From Juglans regia (taxonomy: Eukaryota > Streptophyta > Magnoliopsida > Fagales > Juglandaceae), in NCBI RefSeq assembly GCF_001411555.2, contig NC_049903.1, positions 30,731,083 to 30,795,082 on the forward strand: 64,000 nucleotides of DNA, given 5' to 3'. Shown here one piece after another: positions 11,789-26,058 of the stretch (the stretch's first letter is position 1; every line of letters begins with the position of its first letter). Below the pieces are notes generated by a model. That model saw only the letters and a list, made by a program, of their open reading frames with translations. It searched no databases and was not told where the DNA came from. Made by a program: the position numbers and the translations under genes.

Positions 11789-14700
11789 ATGAAATGCATA
11801 ACATGGAACTGTCGAGGGCTTGGGAACCCTCGAACAATTTGAGAGCTTCATTTTTTAGTGAAGCAAAAGAGCCCAGATATCCTCTTTCTCATTGAAACTA
11901 AGAGCTCGAGGGAGAGGATTGAAAAAATCAGGAATAACATTGGATTTGATAAAAGTCTTACTGTTAATGCAAAAGGGAGTAGTGGAGGGTTGGCAATGAT
12001 GTGGAATTCAGCTATTGACATAGAGGTTCACACTTACACCAGATACCATATTTCTGTTAAGGTTAATGACTCAAAACTTGGGAAGGTGTGGACTGTCACT
12101 GGGTTTTATGGCCACACAATAACTGCAAAAAGAGAGGGAAGCTGGCAGCTACGTAGGTGTTTACAACCTATAGACCATAGTCCATGGTTGTGTATGGGAG
12201 ACTTCAACAAAATTCTTTATCAACATGAAAAATGGGAAGGATCTCAAAGACCTTTTGCTCAAATGCAAGGATTCAGGCAAGCTTTACAGGATTGTGATTT
12301 AAGTGACATGGGTTATAATGGACTCAAACATACCTGGTCTAACAATAGAGAATGATCAGTATTTACCGAGGAGAGGTTAGAAAGAGTATGTGCTAACACT
12401 ACTTGTCTCACTATGTTTCCATCAATAGAGGTTACAACAATAGCAACAAGCTCTTCAAATCACTATCCTCTCTTAACAGTCGTGAATACTCAGACACAAC
12501 CTGCAAGAAGGAAAGAAAAACTGTTTAGATATGATTATAGTTGGGGCATCAATACTGACTGCAAAGATTTAATTTCAACAGCTTGGCATGTTCAAAACAG
12601 AAATGCAAACTCCTTAGAAGGTTTGAAAAACAAGATGAACAATTGCAAGATACAGTTAATAAAATGGAATAAGAACAAAGAAAATGAAGCCTCTGAGACA
12701 ATCAAGATGCAGCAAGGAAAGATTTTATAACTTCAAGCAAGAAACAAAGGTTCTGACATTCAAGAAATAAAACAGATTCAAAGGCAAATTAATTGGAGAT
12801 TGGAACAAGAAGTGAAGTGGAAACAAAGGTCCAAACAAAGATGACTTAAAGAGGGAGATAGAAACACAAGTTACTTTCACAAGTGTGCTTCTCAAAGGCG
12901 CAAGATTAACACAATTAACAGAATCTATGATGGAGAGGGGCAGCTTCAAACTTCTTCACAAGTCATTAATTAGATTTTCCAGGACTTCTTCACAAATTTG
13001 TTCTCTACTTCAAATCCAGAGGGTCAACAACAGTGCATAGAGACAATGCCAAGGCTGGTCACAGAAGAGATGAACCAAATGCTTATGAGAGATTTTGATT
13101 TTTTAGAAGTTCAAGATGCAGTTCTTAATATGAATCCTATGGGTTCCCCAGGTCCAGATGGGTTCAGCTGGTTTTTTTCAACAATAGGTAAGGAACTATG
13201 TGAGGCAGTTACTAAAGCTTTTAACACAAACAATTGGGACAGCTCTATTAATGAGACATTTATAGTTTTAATCCCAAAGGTAAAAAATCCCACTGCTGTA
13301 ACATAATTCAGACCAATAAGTTTGTGTAATGTGATGTATAAGGTTATAGCCAAAGTAATAGCAAACAGATTGAAGAACATTTTGCCAAGCATAATTTCAA
13401 CAACTCAGACTGCATTTATATCAGAAAGAATGATAGCAGCCAGTGTGACAGTTGCATATGAAATTATGCATTCAATGCAGTCCAAAATGAAGGGTTCCAA
13501 ATGGTATATGGCTCTTTGAAACTGTAATGAAGAAGATGGGATTCAACCGAAGATGGATTGATCTTATTTCAAGATGTGTTTCAACAGTTTCTTACTCACT
13601 ATTAATCAATGGAATTCCACAACCCAGATTTAAACCATCTCGTGGAGTTAGACAGGATGATCCACTATCACCCTATCTATTTATTATATGCTCAGAGACA
13701 CTCACTCAGATGCTCAATAAGGCAGAGATCACTAGGCAGATCACAGGGCTTCCAATAGCTAGAGGAAAACTGTATATCAATCTATTTTTTTGCAAATGAT
13801 TGTTTGTTATTTTGCCAAGCAATAGATTTGGAATGGAGAAAAATGGTGGAGCTTGTTAGTCAATATGAGGAAGCATCAGGCCAGAGAATGAACAAAGACA
13901 AGTCCTCTCTCTTTTTCAGTAGAAATACCAGAATCTCAACAAAAAACAACATAATTGATATGGCAGGGACCAGAGTCACAAACTCACAGGAGAAATACCT
14001 AGGCCTGCCAGCTTTGGTAGGCAGATCAAGAAGCAAAGAGTTGAAGGCTATACTAGACAAAGTCAGTGTCAAAAGGAGCAATTGGAAGCACAAATTCTTA
14101 TCACAAGCAGGGAGAGAAATTATGCTCAAATCTATCATTCAAGCTATTCCCACTTACTCAATGTGAGTTTTTAAACTTCCTAAAACCTTATTGAGACAAC
14201 TAAACAGCATGATGAGAGGGTATTAGTGGGGTCAAGTAAACCGAGAAAAGAGAATGAACTGGATGAGTTGGTCTCAAATGGGGAAATCAAAAGACATAGG
14301 AGGACTTGGATTTAGAGACTTTGAAAACTTTAACATTGCTTTGTTAGCAAAGCAAGGTTAGAGAATTCTCTTATATCCTAATTCTTTATCATCAAGAGTG
14401 TTGAAGCTCAAATACTTTCCCAAATCTGATTTTCTTAATGCAAAATTGGGAAGTAACCTACATATGGAGAAGTATACTTTCAGCAAGAGAGCTTCTACAA
14501 CAAGGGCTTCAATGGAGAATTGGCAATGGGAAGTCAGTGAGAATATGGTCTGATCCATAGTTGCCACAACCAACATCTTACAAACCTCAAAGTGCCAATA
14601 ATTCATTGGGGGAAGAAGCTGAAGTGGAAGCATTAATACTGCTAGGAAAAAAGGAATGGAACCTCCTTTTAATTCAGGAAGTATTTTGCAACAGGGAAGC

Positions 14701-15815
14701 TGATTTAATTAAGCAACTACCAATCAGTCATAGCAATCAACAAAACAAGTAGATATGGAGGAACAACATTAATGGTTGCTTTACAGTGAAGAGTGAATAT
14801 CATTTACAAGGGGAATTGCAAGACAGGAAAAAATGCCAAAACTCCTACAACAGTAATCAGAAGGAACAACAGTGGACCAAACTATGGAAGATTCAAATAC
14901 CTCCAGCAGCCAAGAATTTTCTTTGGAGAGCCTGTCGAAATATACTGCCCACCAAGACTAATCTATACAAAAGAAATATATTGGATGATCCAAATTGTCC
15001 AATGCGTCTTATGATGCCTGAAACCATTGAGCATATATTGTGGGAGTGTGTCTCAGCTAATGATTTATTGAGCCAATTATCCAGAAAAATTCAGAAATGC
15101 AAGTGGTCATACAAGAGCTTTAGGGAGTTAATGGAAGACATGTTCAACAAGTTAGACAAGCAAGAAATGATAGAACTGTCCTTAACTCTCTAGAACCTCT
15201 GGTGGAAAAGAAATCAGTTAGTGTTCAGGAACATTTTGATAGATCCCCAAACTGTGATACACAGAGTGAAACAATTGCAGCTAGAATTATGTATAGTCGA
15301 ACCAAGACATGAGCATCAATTCTCTGCAGAAATCATAAGGGCAGTTACATGGGAATGCCCACCTCAAGGTTTTTGTAAAGTCAACTGGTATGTGGCAGTT
15401 GATAAAAAAATATTGTAAAATAGGAATAGGAGTGGCAGTAAGAGATGAAGAAGGCAATTTTTTGGCTACCTTGAGGAAAAAACAAGACTCAATGTCTGAT
15501 CCTCTTCTAGCAGAGGCCATAGCAACATGCATAGCAGTAAAGTTTGGACTAGAATTGGGTATGAGGAAAGTCATACTCGAAGGAGACTCCAAAACAGTGG
15601 TCAATGAACTCAATCAAAAGAAACAAAATGCAAGCTACTTTGGAATGATCATAACTGATACTCAAGCTACAATGGCAAAGTTGGAAGCATGTATAGTCTG
15701 TCATATAAACAGGGAGGGCAATTCTACTGCCCATAGTCTAGCAAAAGCAGCTATATATGTATCAGATTACATTGTAGACATGGAGGAAACTCCAATGTTT
15801 TATCAGATCATGTAG
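11789..15815 (+). pseudogene. LINE ORF2 (endonuclease-RT-RNase H), broken
   Basis: The start at 11789 gives the EEP endonuclease motif MKCITWNCRGLGNPR, interrupted by TGA at about 11839. Then DILFLIETK and LCMGDFNKIL follow. RT pieces are FRPISLCNVMYKVIAK (about 13310, after a stop), RGVRQDDPLSPYLF (about 13650) and FFANDCLLF (about 13785). zf-RVT runs 14870-15060, and RNase H is 15390-15815 (VILEGDSKTVVNEL, REGNSTAHSLAK). Key losses: the RT motif A stretch is missing at about 13519, where MAL jumps to VMKKMGF. The RT YADD/FADD box reads FAND. The first RNase H aspartate in NWD is now NWY (about 15390). More than ten stops or frame changes occur. Confidence 0.9.
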
Positions 15816-15897
15816 AATTACATGACATCAATGAAGGATGATGTTTCTAAAAAAAAAATACTTTTGAATTAGCGGCAAGCAGATAAACCAAGATGCC

Positions 15898-16556
15898 TCA
15901 TTCTTCAGGTAGACTTCTCTCGTCAAACCACCGAGGAGGATCAAATCCAGACCCACCTGATAAAGTGATAGAAAATTTATATTACAACAAATATATATAA
16001 ATGTATATATTAAAGAAGAAATATATGTTAGGATTGATTACCAAGGGGATTGCAACGACATAGACGCCAAGCAGTCAAGACAGTGCCCCTAACGACTCCA
16101 TACTTTTTGTAAGCTTCCATGGAGTACTCGCTACAAGTTGGAACATAACGACAACTGTTCGGCAACAACGGCGAGATTTCCCCTGCTTAATCAATACAAA
16201 GTTTTTAGCTTGAAAATATATCAAATAACAACAGATGAACAATACACAGTTCAGAAATTAAGTGATATTAAAAAAAAAAAAAAGTACCAACTTTTGTAAA
16301 ATTTGAGCATAGAAAGAGCAGCTTTAACCCCTAAATCGTTCACTTCGTGGTATGCAACTTCTTCTTGCGCATTTTCTGGGTTTGGGTCTTCTTTGTTCGA
16401 TATATTGTTAAGCAATGTGTGTCGGTGGCCTGGGATCCTGATGGGAGCGAAATAAATGGAATTGCGTTTACGAATAGGGCCAGAACGATAATTAAGAGAT
16501 GAGAGAGGGAGGACGGGGAAGGGTTTATGGGTGTTAAGGGAGAGAACAACTGCCAT
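15898..16556 (-). CDS. YidD-type membrane protein insertion efficiency factor, plastid-targeted
   Basis: Three exons: 16556-16292, 16182-16042, 15956-15898 (265+141+59 nt), giving 154 aa. The first intron interrupts FYK|REISP, and the second follows CRCNPL within the glycine codon. The N-terminal ~55 residues (MAVVLSLNTHKPFPV, rich in S/R/N, few acids) look like a chloroplast transit peptide. The rest is the DUF37/YidD domain: AALSMLKFYK, SCRYVPTCSEY, AWRLCRCNPLG, SGFDPPRWF. Bacterial YidD assists YidC-dependent insertion of inner-membrane proteins; the plant homologue is At3g09310. A thylakoid-membrane role is inference. The start at 16556 (ATGG context) is the first ATG; codons upstream lack one. 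A LINE sits 27 bp past the stop. Confidence 0.9.
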
Positions 16557-16639
16557 GTCTGGCGTCGTTATAGCAAGAGCGAGCAAACAATCTTCCCGGC
16601 TCTCCAATTTTCGTCCTCGCGAGAGATCCCAAAGCCACG

Positions 16640-17780
16640 CCCACCCATTTTTATTTGTAGTTTTTCTTTTTTAAATGATTAGATTATCTATTATTTAATC
16701 AATATGTCTTTATATTTTGGATTAAAATAATATTAATATATCCTTTCATTTTGATTATTAAGAAAATAATTATTAGTATATTAATATATATATATTTTTT
16801 TTTTAAAAAAATATTAAAAAAATATGAAAAGTACAAATAAAAAAAAATAAAAAAAATGAAATTTTACCTAGACGACACGCTTAACGGTCACTACTTGACA
16901 ACAACTTAACATTACTCTTTCGATTATCTAATGGATGTTGTTACTCAAGATTTTATCTTTATTAGTGTAAATTGTATTTTTTTCATTCTTTAAACATAAA
17001 AAATATATATAAAGATATTAAGACTCACTTCTTAATCGTTAAAATGAATAAATAAAATATACGAACAATCAAAACAAGAAAGTAAAATTACGAGACTAAA
17101 TAGTATTATCCCTATATAGTTGTAATTCTTTACCGCATATCGGCTATATAATAAATAAAATACTTGGATGATAATTTTAAAATAAAATAATAATTTCAAT
17201 ATGTATATTTGGAAACTAATAACTCATAATTCAGGTAAATCAATTCCCGTTTGTTAGTTTAAATGAAATATTTTATAAAAAGTTAAATAAAATATTATTT
17301 TTATTTTAAAATTTAAAAAAATTAAATTATTTATTATATTTTATGTAGAAATTAAAAAAAAATTATAATAATTATATGAGATGAGATAAATTAATTTTAC
17401 ATAACCAATCCAAACGTTCAAATGATCGTTCTTTCATCCTCTTTTATGTTAATGCAAATGAATAATAAATAAATTTTCAATAAATTGATAAGACAATAAA
17501 AAATGATTAAACAGATGATAAATAATATATAATGTGGAAATACATAAAATCTATGGCGTTCACTGAATGATCACTGTTTTACAAGCAGATATATGTAATG
17601 GTCATATAATATAACGCTAATTATGACCACATAAATTTGGGATCATTAACAGTCTTGAATTAGAAAGTATTGCAATGCTTTAGGAATCTCAGCAGATAGA
17701 GCTGATAAAGTTAAACAATATTTTGAAGAAAGTAATCCCTATCCCCCCAAGAGCTAGACCAATTTTAATGGCCGTTAACA
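16640..17780. other. AT-rich intergenic spacer with a MITE remnant
   Basis: No gene was recognised between YidD and the SDR gene. About 17247-17415 belongs to the GATGAGATGAG MITE family: TTTATTATATTTTATGTAGA and ATATGAGATGAGAT, with outer ends GTTTGTTAGTTT and CCAATCCAAACG. The copy is diverged. The rest is AT-rich sequence without visible structure. Confidence 0.6.
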
Positions 17781-17782
17781 GT

Positions 17783-20165
<2,383 letters not shown>

Positions 20166-20210
20166 TTATGAGAAGCGTTGAGGTAGTTGTGGACTAGGAT
20201 GCCAATGGGA

Positions 20211-20216
20211 CACGTG
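20211..20216. promoter_or_regulatory. G-box (CACGTG) upstream of the SDR gene
   Basis: GACACGTGTAA lies about 200 bp upstream of the SDR start codon (20008). It matches the core bound by bZIP and bHLH factors, including ABA- and light-response regulators. A single hexamer can occur by chance. Confidence 0.4.
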
Positions 20217-20933
20217 TAAAGATGGCCATTGAGGAAAGACTAGTAGGATGAGACGTCAATCCGTCCGGCCGTCGGTAAGATATTCGATCGGAGACGTTTA
20301 TCTGTGTACCTTCCTTCCAGTTCCTTCCGGAGCTTTGGTCGATCCATCGGATCCCTTCGCTCTTCGAATTCTTCGTTCCCTTTCTTGAGCGTGAACATTA
20401 CACACTCAGATCTGTTCGAATCTAGTACGCATCAAACCACCCGTGAGTAATATGAAAGAAATTGGATAAAGAAATTATATAAAAAATTAATTTATAAATT
20501 TGATATGTTATATTATAAAATTAATTTAATTAAAAATTAGATGTAAACAATCATATTACATTAAGTTAATGTGTTAATTTTTTTTTATGTAGTTTTTTTT
20601 TTTTTTTTGTAACACTTTTCTTTATACTAGTACACTTATAATCAATGATACCCACTCCAATTACAAGACAACACATGATTTTTTCATGAGATTAATAATA
20701 TTTGTATTACAATATTGCTACGGGCAATCAGGGATGCGGAATTTTCGGAGAATTGGCTGGTGTGGCATTAGTAGAGATATATTAAAAACAAATGCAAAAA
20801 TGGTGGGAAACAGAAGAATTTACATTTTGTCTGCTTCTTCTGAAACTTGTTTTGAAACAAAGCTTGTTCTGAAACGCTTCCAACATTTCGTCTGCTTGTT
20901 GCGGTTGCCGTCGTGGATAGGGCTATAATCTAG

Positions 20934-21640
20934 TCGAGCCGGTCTTTGGCTGCCGAACTCGACTCAATAAATTAAACTCTCAACTCGAACTTATCCCACA
21001 AATGAGTTCAAGTCGAGTCGAGCTCGAGCTCTAGCTCAAATTATTTATTTATTTTTATTTTTTGAATAAAATTTAAGAATTAATAAATTAAATAAATAAA
21101 CAAATAAAAAATTTAATATTGAATTTATACAACTAACAAGTAAAATCTTTATTGAATTATAAAATTTTAAAAGATTTATAAATAATTAATATCTAACTAG
21201 TTGATATTTATCCAAAATAACAATCTATTATATGCATATATATATTATTAATACATACATTTAATATGATAGCATATATCTATTTCATATATGATTCTCA
21301 CATACTAGTATATGAAATTATTAAATTTTATATTATAGAAATTATAAAATATACCTATAAAGTATATTCACTATAAAGACATAAGTAATTACATTACATA
21401 TTATATATTTAGTTATAAAAGTGGTATGATTATATTATTAGTTAATACATATATATATGAGTTTTAATTGAGTTGAACTAATGAGGCGACTCTAGCATAA
21501 ACGAGCGGGCTTTAACGAGACTTAGCCGAGTCGAGTCGAATCGAGCGGGTATTTACTTTCACTAACAAGTTTTTTTTAAGAGTCGAATTTAATTCGAGTT
21601 TAACAAAGCGAGTACCAAGCGGGCTATCAAACAGATTGAT
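20934..21640. repeat. Decayed repeat with CGAGTCGAG-rich ends and an AT-rich core
   Basis: Both flanks are rich in TCGAG/CTCGA motifs (left 20934-21040: GAGTCGAGCTCGAGCTC; right 21500-21620: CCGAGTCGAGTCGAATCGAG), while the centre is over 80% A+T. A related word pair lies outside the ends: GTTGCGGTTGCCGTCGT near 20908 and GTTGCAGTCGCCGTCGT near 21673. It looks like an old non-autonomous DNA transposon. The ORFs at 20686-20928 and 21589-21831 do not resemble any protein I know. Confidence 0.45.
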
Positions 21641-22214
21641 TTATTTACAGTCCTAATCATGAGTAGAGGCTGTTGCAGTCGCCGTCGTCTATGGTCATCG
21701 TCTTGAGTAGGACCAAAACTTATTGCAGTCGTCGTCGTATTAATAAGAAATAATAATGAAATAGTTTGAGAGGTACTCCCAATACCCAAACCTGCCCTAA
21801 TCTCTCGTATTGCTATAAAACACACACACATTAATTACGTTTACTTTCAAGCTCTACTCCAAGTCTAGATGGTTGATCTATACCAGCAAATATATAATCA
21901 ATGCACCTAGATTTTAGTTATATGTCATTTCTCACCATAATTTTTCCAACTTCCACAAATCAATCAATGCATGATTTGTAACGAGGGCAGTGCTAGAGCT
22001 GCTGAGAGCGGGTCTGATATTGCAGGTTATTTTATTTTTTTTCATGTATATTTTTTAAAAAAATTTAAACATTTAAAAAAAAATCATAATATCATTAAAA
22101 AATATTTACTTAATCAATAAATAAAAAATAAAAAAGGGTATTAGTAAAAATGCTTGAGATCTAAAATGGGAACCAAGCATTTCTCTTGTAACAATAATAA
22201 AAAAGAAAAATGAT

Positions 22215-22372
22215 AGTTGTAATTGTGAATGCAAGCACTGTATAATTATTTAAAAAAAATAAATAAATACGTGATACAAATGAAAAAAAAATAATTTTTT
22301 AATAGTAGATCTTACTCTTTTTTAAAACAACTGACTGTATAGTAATTTCGTACTCTACAACTATATATAGCA
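22215..22372. mobile_element. Short MITE, family B
   Basis: Imperfect terminal inverted repeats: ATGATAGTTGTA at the left, and at the right CAACTATATATAGCAT. The core AATTTTTTAATAGTAGATC recurs in related copies at about 27888-28015 and 55180-55350. No coding capacity. Confidence 0.6.
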
Positions 22373-22406
22373 TTACTCATAATAAAAAGTTGTCGGTGAA
22401 GACACA

Positions 22407-22865
22407 GCATTGGTAGTGGTTTATGCATCTTCATATGCAAAATCATCATTTTTGAAGAATGATTTTGCATATGAAAAAAAACTTCCACATTGATTTATGC
22501 ATCTTTGAACCAAATAATAATAAAATATTATTATTTTTTTTATTTTTTATTTGTTTCCTAAAATTATTTTTTTATATATATTTTACAATTAACATCCACT
22601 TTGTATTATCAACTTAATACAAATTTTTTGTATCAAAATCATCTTAATATAAATTCTACAAAGTTGATTTTAAGGGTAGGAGAGAGAAAAAAATAGTAAA
22701 CTAATATTTGAAGAATGAATAGTGCTTCTTCAAATTTGAAGAAGTACTATTTATAGCTATGCAAAAATTTAGAGATGCATAAGCCAATATAGATGAATTT
22801 AAAGACATATTCTTTAAATTTGAAGATGAAGATGAAGATGAAGATAGATAAGCCACTACCAATAC
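22407..22865. mobile_element. MITE with ~26-bp terminal inverted repeats and an internal hairpin
   Basis: The left end GCATTGGTAGTGGTTTATGC pairs with the right end, whose reverse complement reads GTATTGGTAGTGGCTTATCT, and similarity continues into CTTCAT. A 17-bp perfect stem (TTCATATGCAAAATCAT and its complement) sits at 22430-22475. Near the right end is a GATGAA triplet run (22826-22853). The target-site duplication is not clear. Confidence 0.7.
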
Positions 22866-22869
22866 TCAA

Positions 22870-24400
22870 AGCACCGATGCATCCTAGTCCGTCTTCTATT
22901 GTAAAAATCTGTCACGTTAATTAGTATTAGAGATAAAATTAAATTAAAGATGTTATCTTTAACAATTAGTATAAAAAATAATTAATATATTTTAACTTGT
23001 CACGTTATTTTATATGCGCGTATTAGATTTAGTAACGTAGTCTTATTGAAATTTGATTTGTATAAATTTAAGGGTAAAAATTGAGACCTATGTTTTAATT
23101 CGTTTTTTCCAGATAAATCTCACTTTTTATTTTTTATGTTTTACAAGAAATGAAGTTCTGGGCCCTGGGCCCAATTATGGTTGACTCTGAAGGCCCACAA
23201 CTTTTGGGCCACTTCTGAAGGCCCACAAGTTGACTCTATATATGTATATTAAGGAATCTGCTCCGTTCCTTTCATGGCTCTGCATCCACATGATGGGGCC
23301 CATTCATCAAACGTGCCAGTGGAATTACCAATGTTTTATCGAAGTTAATTAAACAATCAAATCTTGATAGCTTGCAAATTGAAAACTTAGGGTGTAATTT
23401 AATTTCATTAATTAAGGTGCAAATTGAAAAAAAAAAAAACTATGGAAAGAATATTATTGGATTTTATTTATTCTATGAAAAATGATACTCCTACCGACAA
23501 AGTGTATCGACAAAGTATACCCACTAGTGTTTTTTTTTTTAAAAAAATTGTATTTATTTTTTAGTATTAAAAAAAAAACTAACACATGGTTTAGAAAAAA
23601 ATAATAATAATTTACCCTATCGGTACCGAATCGGTAACTTTTATCGGTGACTCTAGCAGCATCCTTATTCTATTTCAACTCATACAAACTCCATTGCCAT
23701 AAACACATTGACATGTCTTTGTTTTCTTGTGAGCACCACCAACTCAAACAGATCATGTAGTCATGTCCCAGCAGCTTGAGCCAACTCATATTTATGTAAA
23801 ATCAACATCAAGTGAGATGAATGGGCCCAGTTTCTTGCATTCATTGATGCAAATTTGCAAACAGTAGGCCAGCTTTTCTCCTACTAATTGTGTGTACGCA
23901 TACGGTATATGACTTCAATAACTTGTACAACTCTTTGAATTAATTAATTAAGTATCAAAGTAAAACCAGGTCTTGTACATTGAATATATCGTGCACAATT
24001 TGCTTGACATTGCGTAGGATGTCGTATTACGAAATGATTAAACGAGTCAAAGTACTCTGCTTATTTCATCAATGGTATTATACTTGTGCATCTCTTTCAC
24101 ATTAGTAAAGGTCAAAGTATTCCCCAGTCTTGAATGTTAAATTATGAGAGACAAAGTAGCACGACACCCCAACCTTTTGATCTGTGATTGCATGTTGATT
24201 ATGATTCCAGTGACAAAGATGTACAATGAAACACAGGGAGACAAGAGAAACTAATGACAATTTGTGGGGGATAAAATAATTAATCAGAAAGAAACACCTA
24301 CTACATCATCTACAGAATCATGAGATTGGGGGGGCATGGGAAGGTTAGGATCCCAAATACATGATCTCTTTAATTTGTCATATTGGTGATAAAAATATGA
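22870..24400. other. Intergenic spacer; GGGCCC-rich patch, no gene recognised
   Basis: A cluster of GGGCCC, TGGGCCC and GGCCCACA words lies at 23158-23230. These resemble site II promoter motifs, but no start codon with coding sequence follows on either strand. The rest is AT-rich. The 3' end of the HAD gene closes the interval. Confidence 0.5.
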
Positions 24401-24401
24401 A

Positions 24402-26041
24402 CTAAGCTGTCACAGAAGTCTCCACTGCAACCTTGCCAGAGTAGGCAACTTCTGATTTCATCTCAGCCTCCAAGAGCTCTGGTATTGCTTCCCTAATGTT
24501 GTGGATGCTTTCTAAAGCATAATCTGCACCTTTAACTCTCTGGGAATTGCCAACCTGCATAACAGAGTTGACACAATAGGATATGGGGTTAGTTGTTGTA
24601 ACAACAAAGCAAAGATTCATCTTGTTAAGGGTAGAGAATTCCCAATGACATACCAACACAGTGTGAAGACCCACACGTTTTCCGGCTTGGATGTTTCGAA
24701 CACTGTCCTCAAAGAACAACTGAAAGAGCAAGAATATCAATGAGAAAAGGAAATGTTAGTAAAGAGTTCACCGAAAGAAAATCGAAAGATGATCCTGAAG
24801 TTCTTAAAAAGATAATCTTCTTACAGTTCTCTGAGCATTTATGTTGGCTATTTTGAGAGCTTTTTCTATGGCGTCTTCTGATGGTTTGCAGACAATGGGT
24901 GATTTTGGTAATGCCAAACCAAGGTTAGGCTGAGCAAAATACCCAATGATGTCAAATATATCAGAGTTACTGCTAGTGTTTGTGGAAGGAACATCAGCAC
25001 TAGCAGCATCAAAAGTATTGTTTAATCCCACAAACTCAATGTCGTCTTCATCATCTGAAACAGCACTTTTGTGAATGGGATTCAAAGTCTCAAAGCAGAT
25101 GATCCCCTCAAAACAGTCTTCTAATCCAAGCCTGTGGAGTACTTTGGCTGCATGGACTCCGTCTGCATTTGTGAAAATCTATGTGCAAAACAGAAAGAAA
25201 GATCAATAAGTATACAGTCACATTTATTCCCTTTGCTAGGCTATCCATTTGGTTAGTTAGTTACTTACAACTTTACGGTAAGGCAGGCTCAGCAAACGAC
25301 TTCTCAGAACAGGGTCGGGTTTTAAGTTCTCATATGGTAATCTCCCATGAACGAAACTGTTACAGATGAAAGTGAAAGGTCAATCACCTTTATAAGAACC
25401 CACACCAGCACAGTAAAAGATGACAATCCTTCAGGATCAACACCACAAGAGACCAACAGGTAAAAAGAAAGGGAGACAAGAAAAAACCAAAGAAGAGGAA
25501 TTTCCATACCTGTGATATTCATCATAGTCAAAATCATAGCCAATTGCCTGCAAAAAGAGAATTCCATAGAACATAATTTATCGGTATTCTCAAGTTATTC
25601 CCATAATAAAATTTCTCAAATCAATCAAATCCATACCCTAAGACCAGCCATTGTTGTTCCATAGTTCTTGTACAGAAGGTTGCACAAATCAGGGATTTTG
25701 CTCTTATCTATGCCAAGTTTTTCGACCATATAATCTACAACAAGGGCATCATCCATATAGACATTAGAAATGCATAATTGGCATGTATAAGAGAGAAATC
25801 GAAGAAAATAACTACCTTTCGGACTTACCTTTTATATTCTGGAGGCATGCTGTAGCAATACCAGAACTAAGAGGATACAAGGTGTCATCCAGATCTGCAA
25901 GTTTCGAACATATAGTTACAAAATCATTCCAAGAGCCAATTGAAACTAGCACACAAAATCTGCAGTATAAAATAGCATACCAAACAGAAGGCATTCATAT
26001 TTGGGCCTCTGACCCTGTCTGTAGCAGTCCTCGAATTCCAT
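24402..26041 (-). CDS. HAD-superfamily hydrolase, pyrimidine 5'-nucleotidase-like (SDT1/PHM8 type)
   Basis: Eight coding exons: 26041-25981, 25894-25829, 25734-25637, 25547-25510, 25356-25269, 25178-24825, 24719-24654, 24554-24402. They total 924 nt, giving 307 aa. HAD motif I is FDLDDTLYP (nucleophile Asp21 and Asp23), motif II IFTNAD (Thr120), motif III the lysine of CKPSEDA (about 215), and motif IV FFEDS (Asp240-like). A cap region lies between motifs I and II, as in class I HADs. An acidic, S/T-rich insertion (about 155-190, SDDEDDIEF) separates motif II from III. Yeast SDT1 dephosphorylates pyrimidine mononucleotides; the plant substrate is inference from family. No signal peptide was seen, so it is probably cytosolic. 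Start: first ATG of the spliced reading frame. Confidence 0.92.
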
Positions 26042-26058
26042 TTTTTATCAGAAGCCCT

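Larger units (their letters stand above)
10249..15855 (+). mobile_element. Full-length but dead LINE (L1-type) with target-site duplication
   Basis: A 15-base direct repeat AAATACTTTTGAATT flanks the element at 10234-10248 and 15856-15870; the right copy overlaps the poly-A tail. Between the copies lie a 5' UTR, ORF1 (DUF4283 plus a CCHC knuckle), ORF2 (endonuclease, RT, zf-RVT, RNase H) and a poly-A tail, about 5.6 kb in all. This is the full plant-L1 layout with RNase H. Both ORFs are broken, so it cannot move. It inserted antisense, just beyond the YidD stop codon. Confidence 0.9.

Noticed and set aside
16557..16607. Upstream extension of YidD with 17 more residues
   Set aside because: The extension begins at TTG, not ATG; the ATG at 16556 has a good context and starts a transit-peptide-like sequence.
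23158..23230. Site II-like GGGCCC cluster as a promoter
   Set aside because: No coding exon, leader or TATA-like element follows on either strand within 1 kb.
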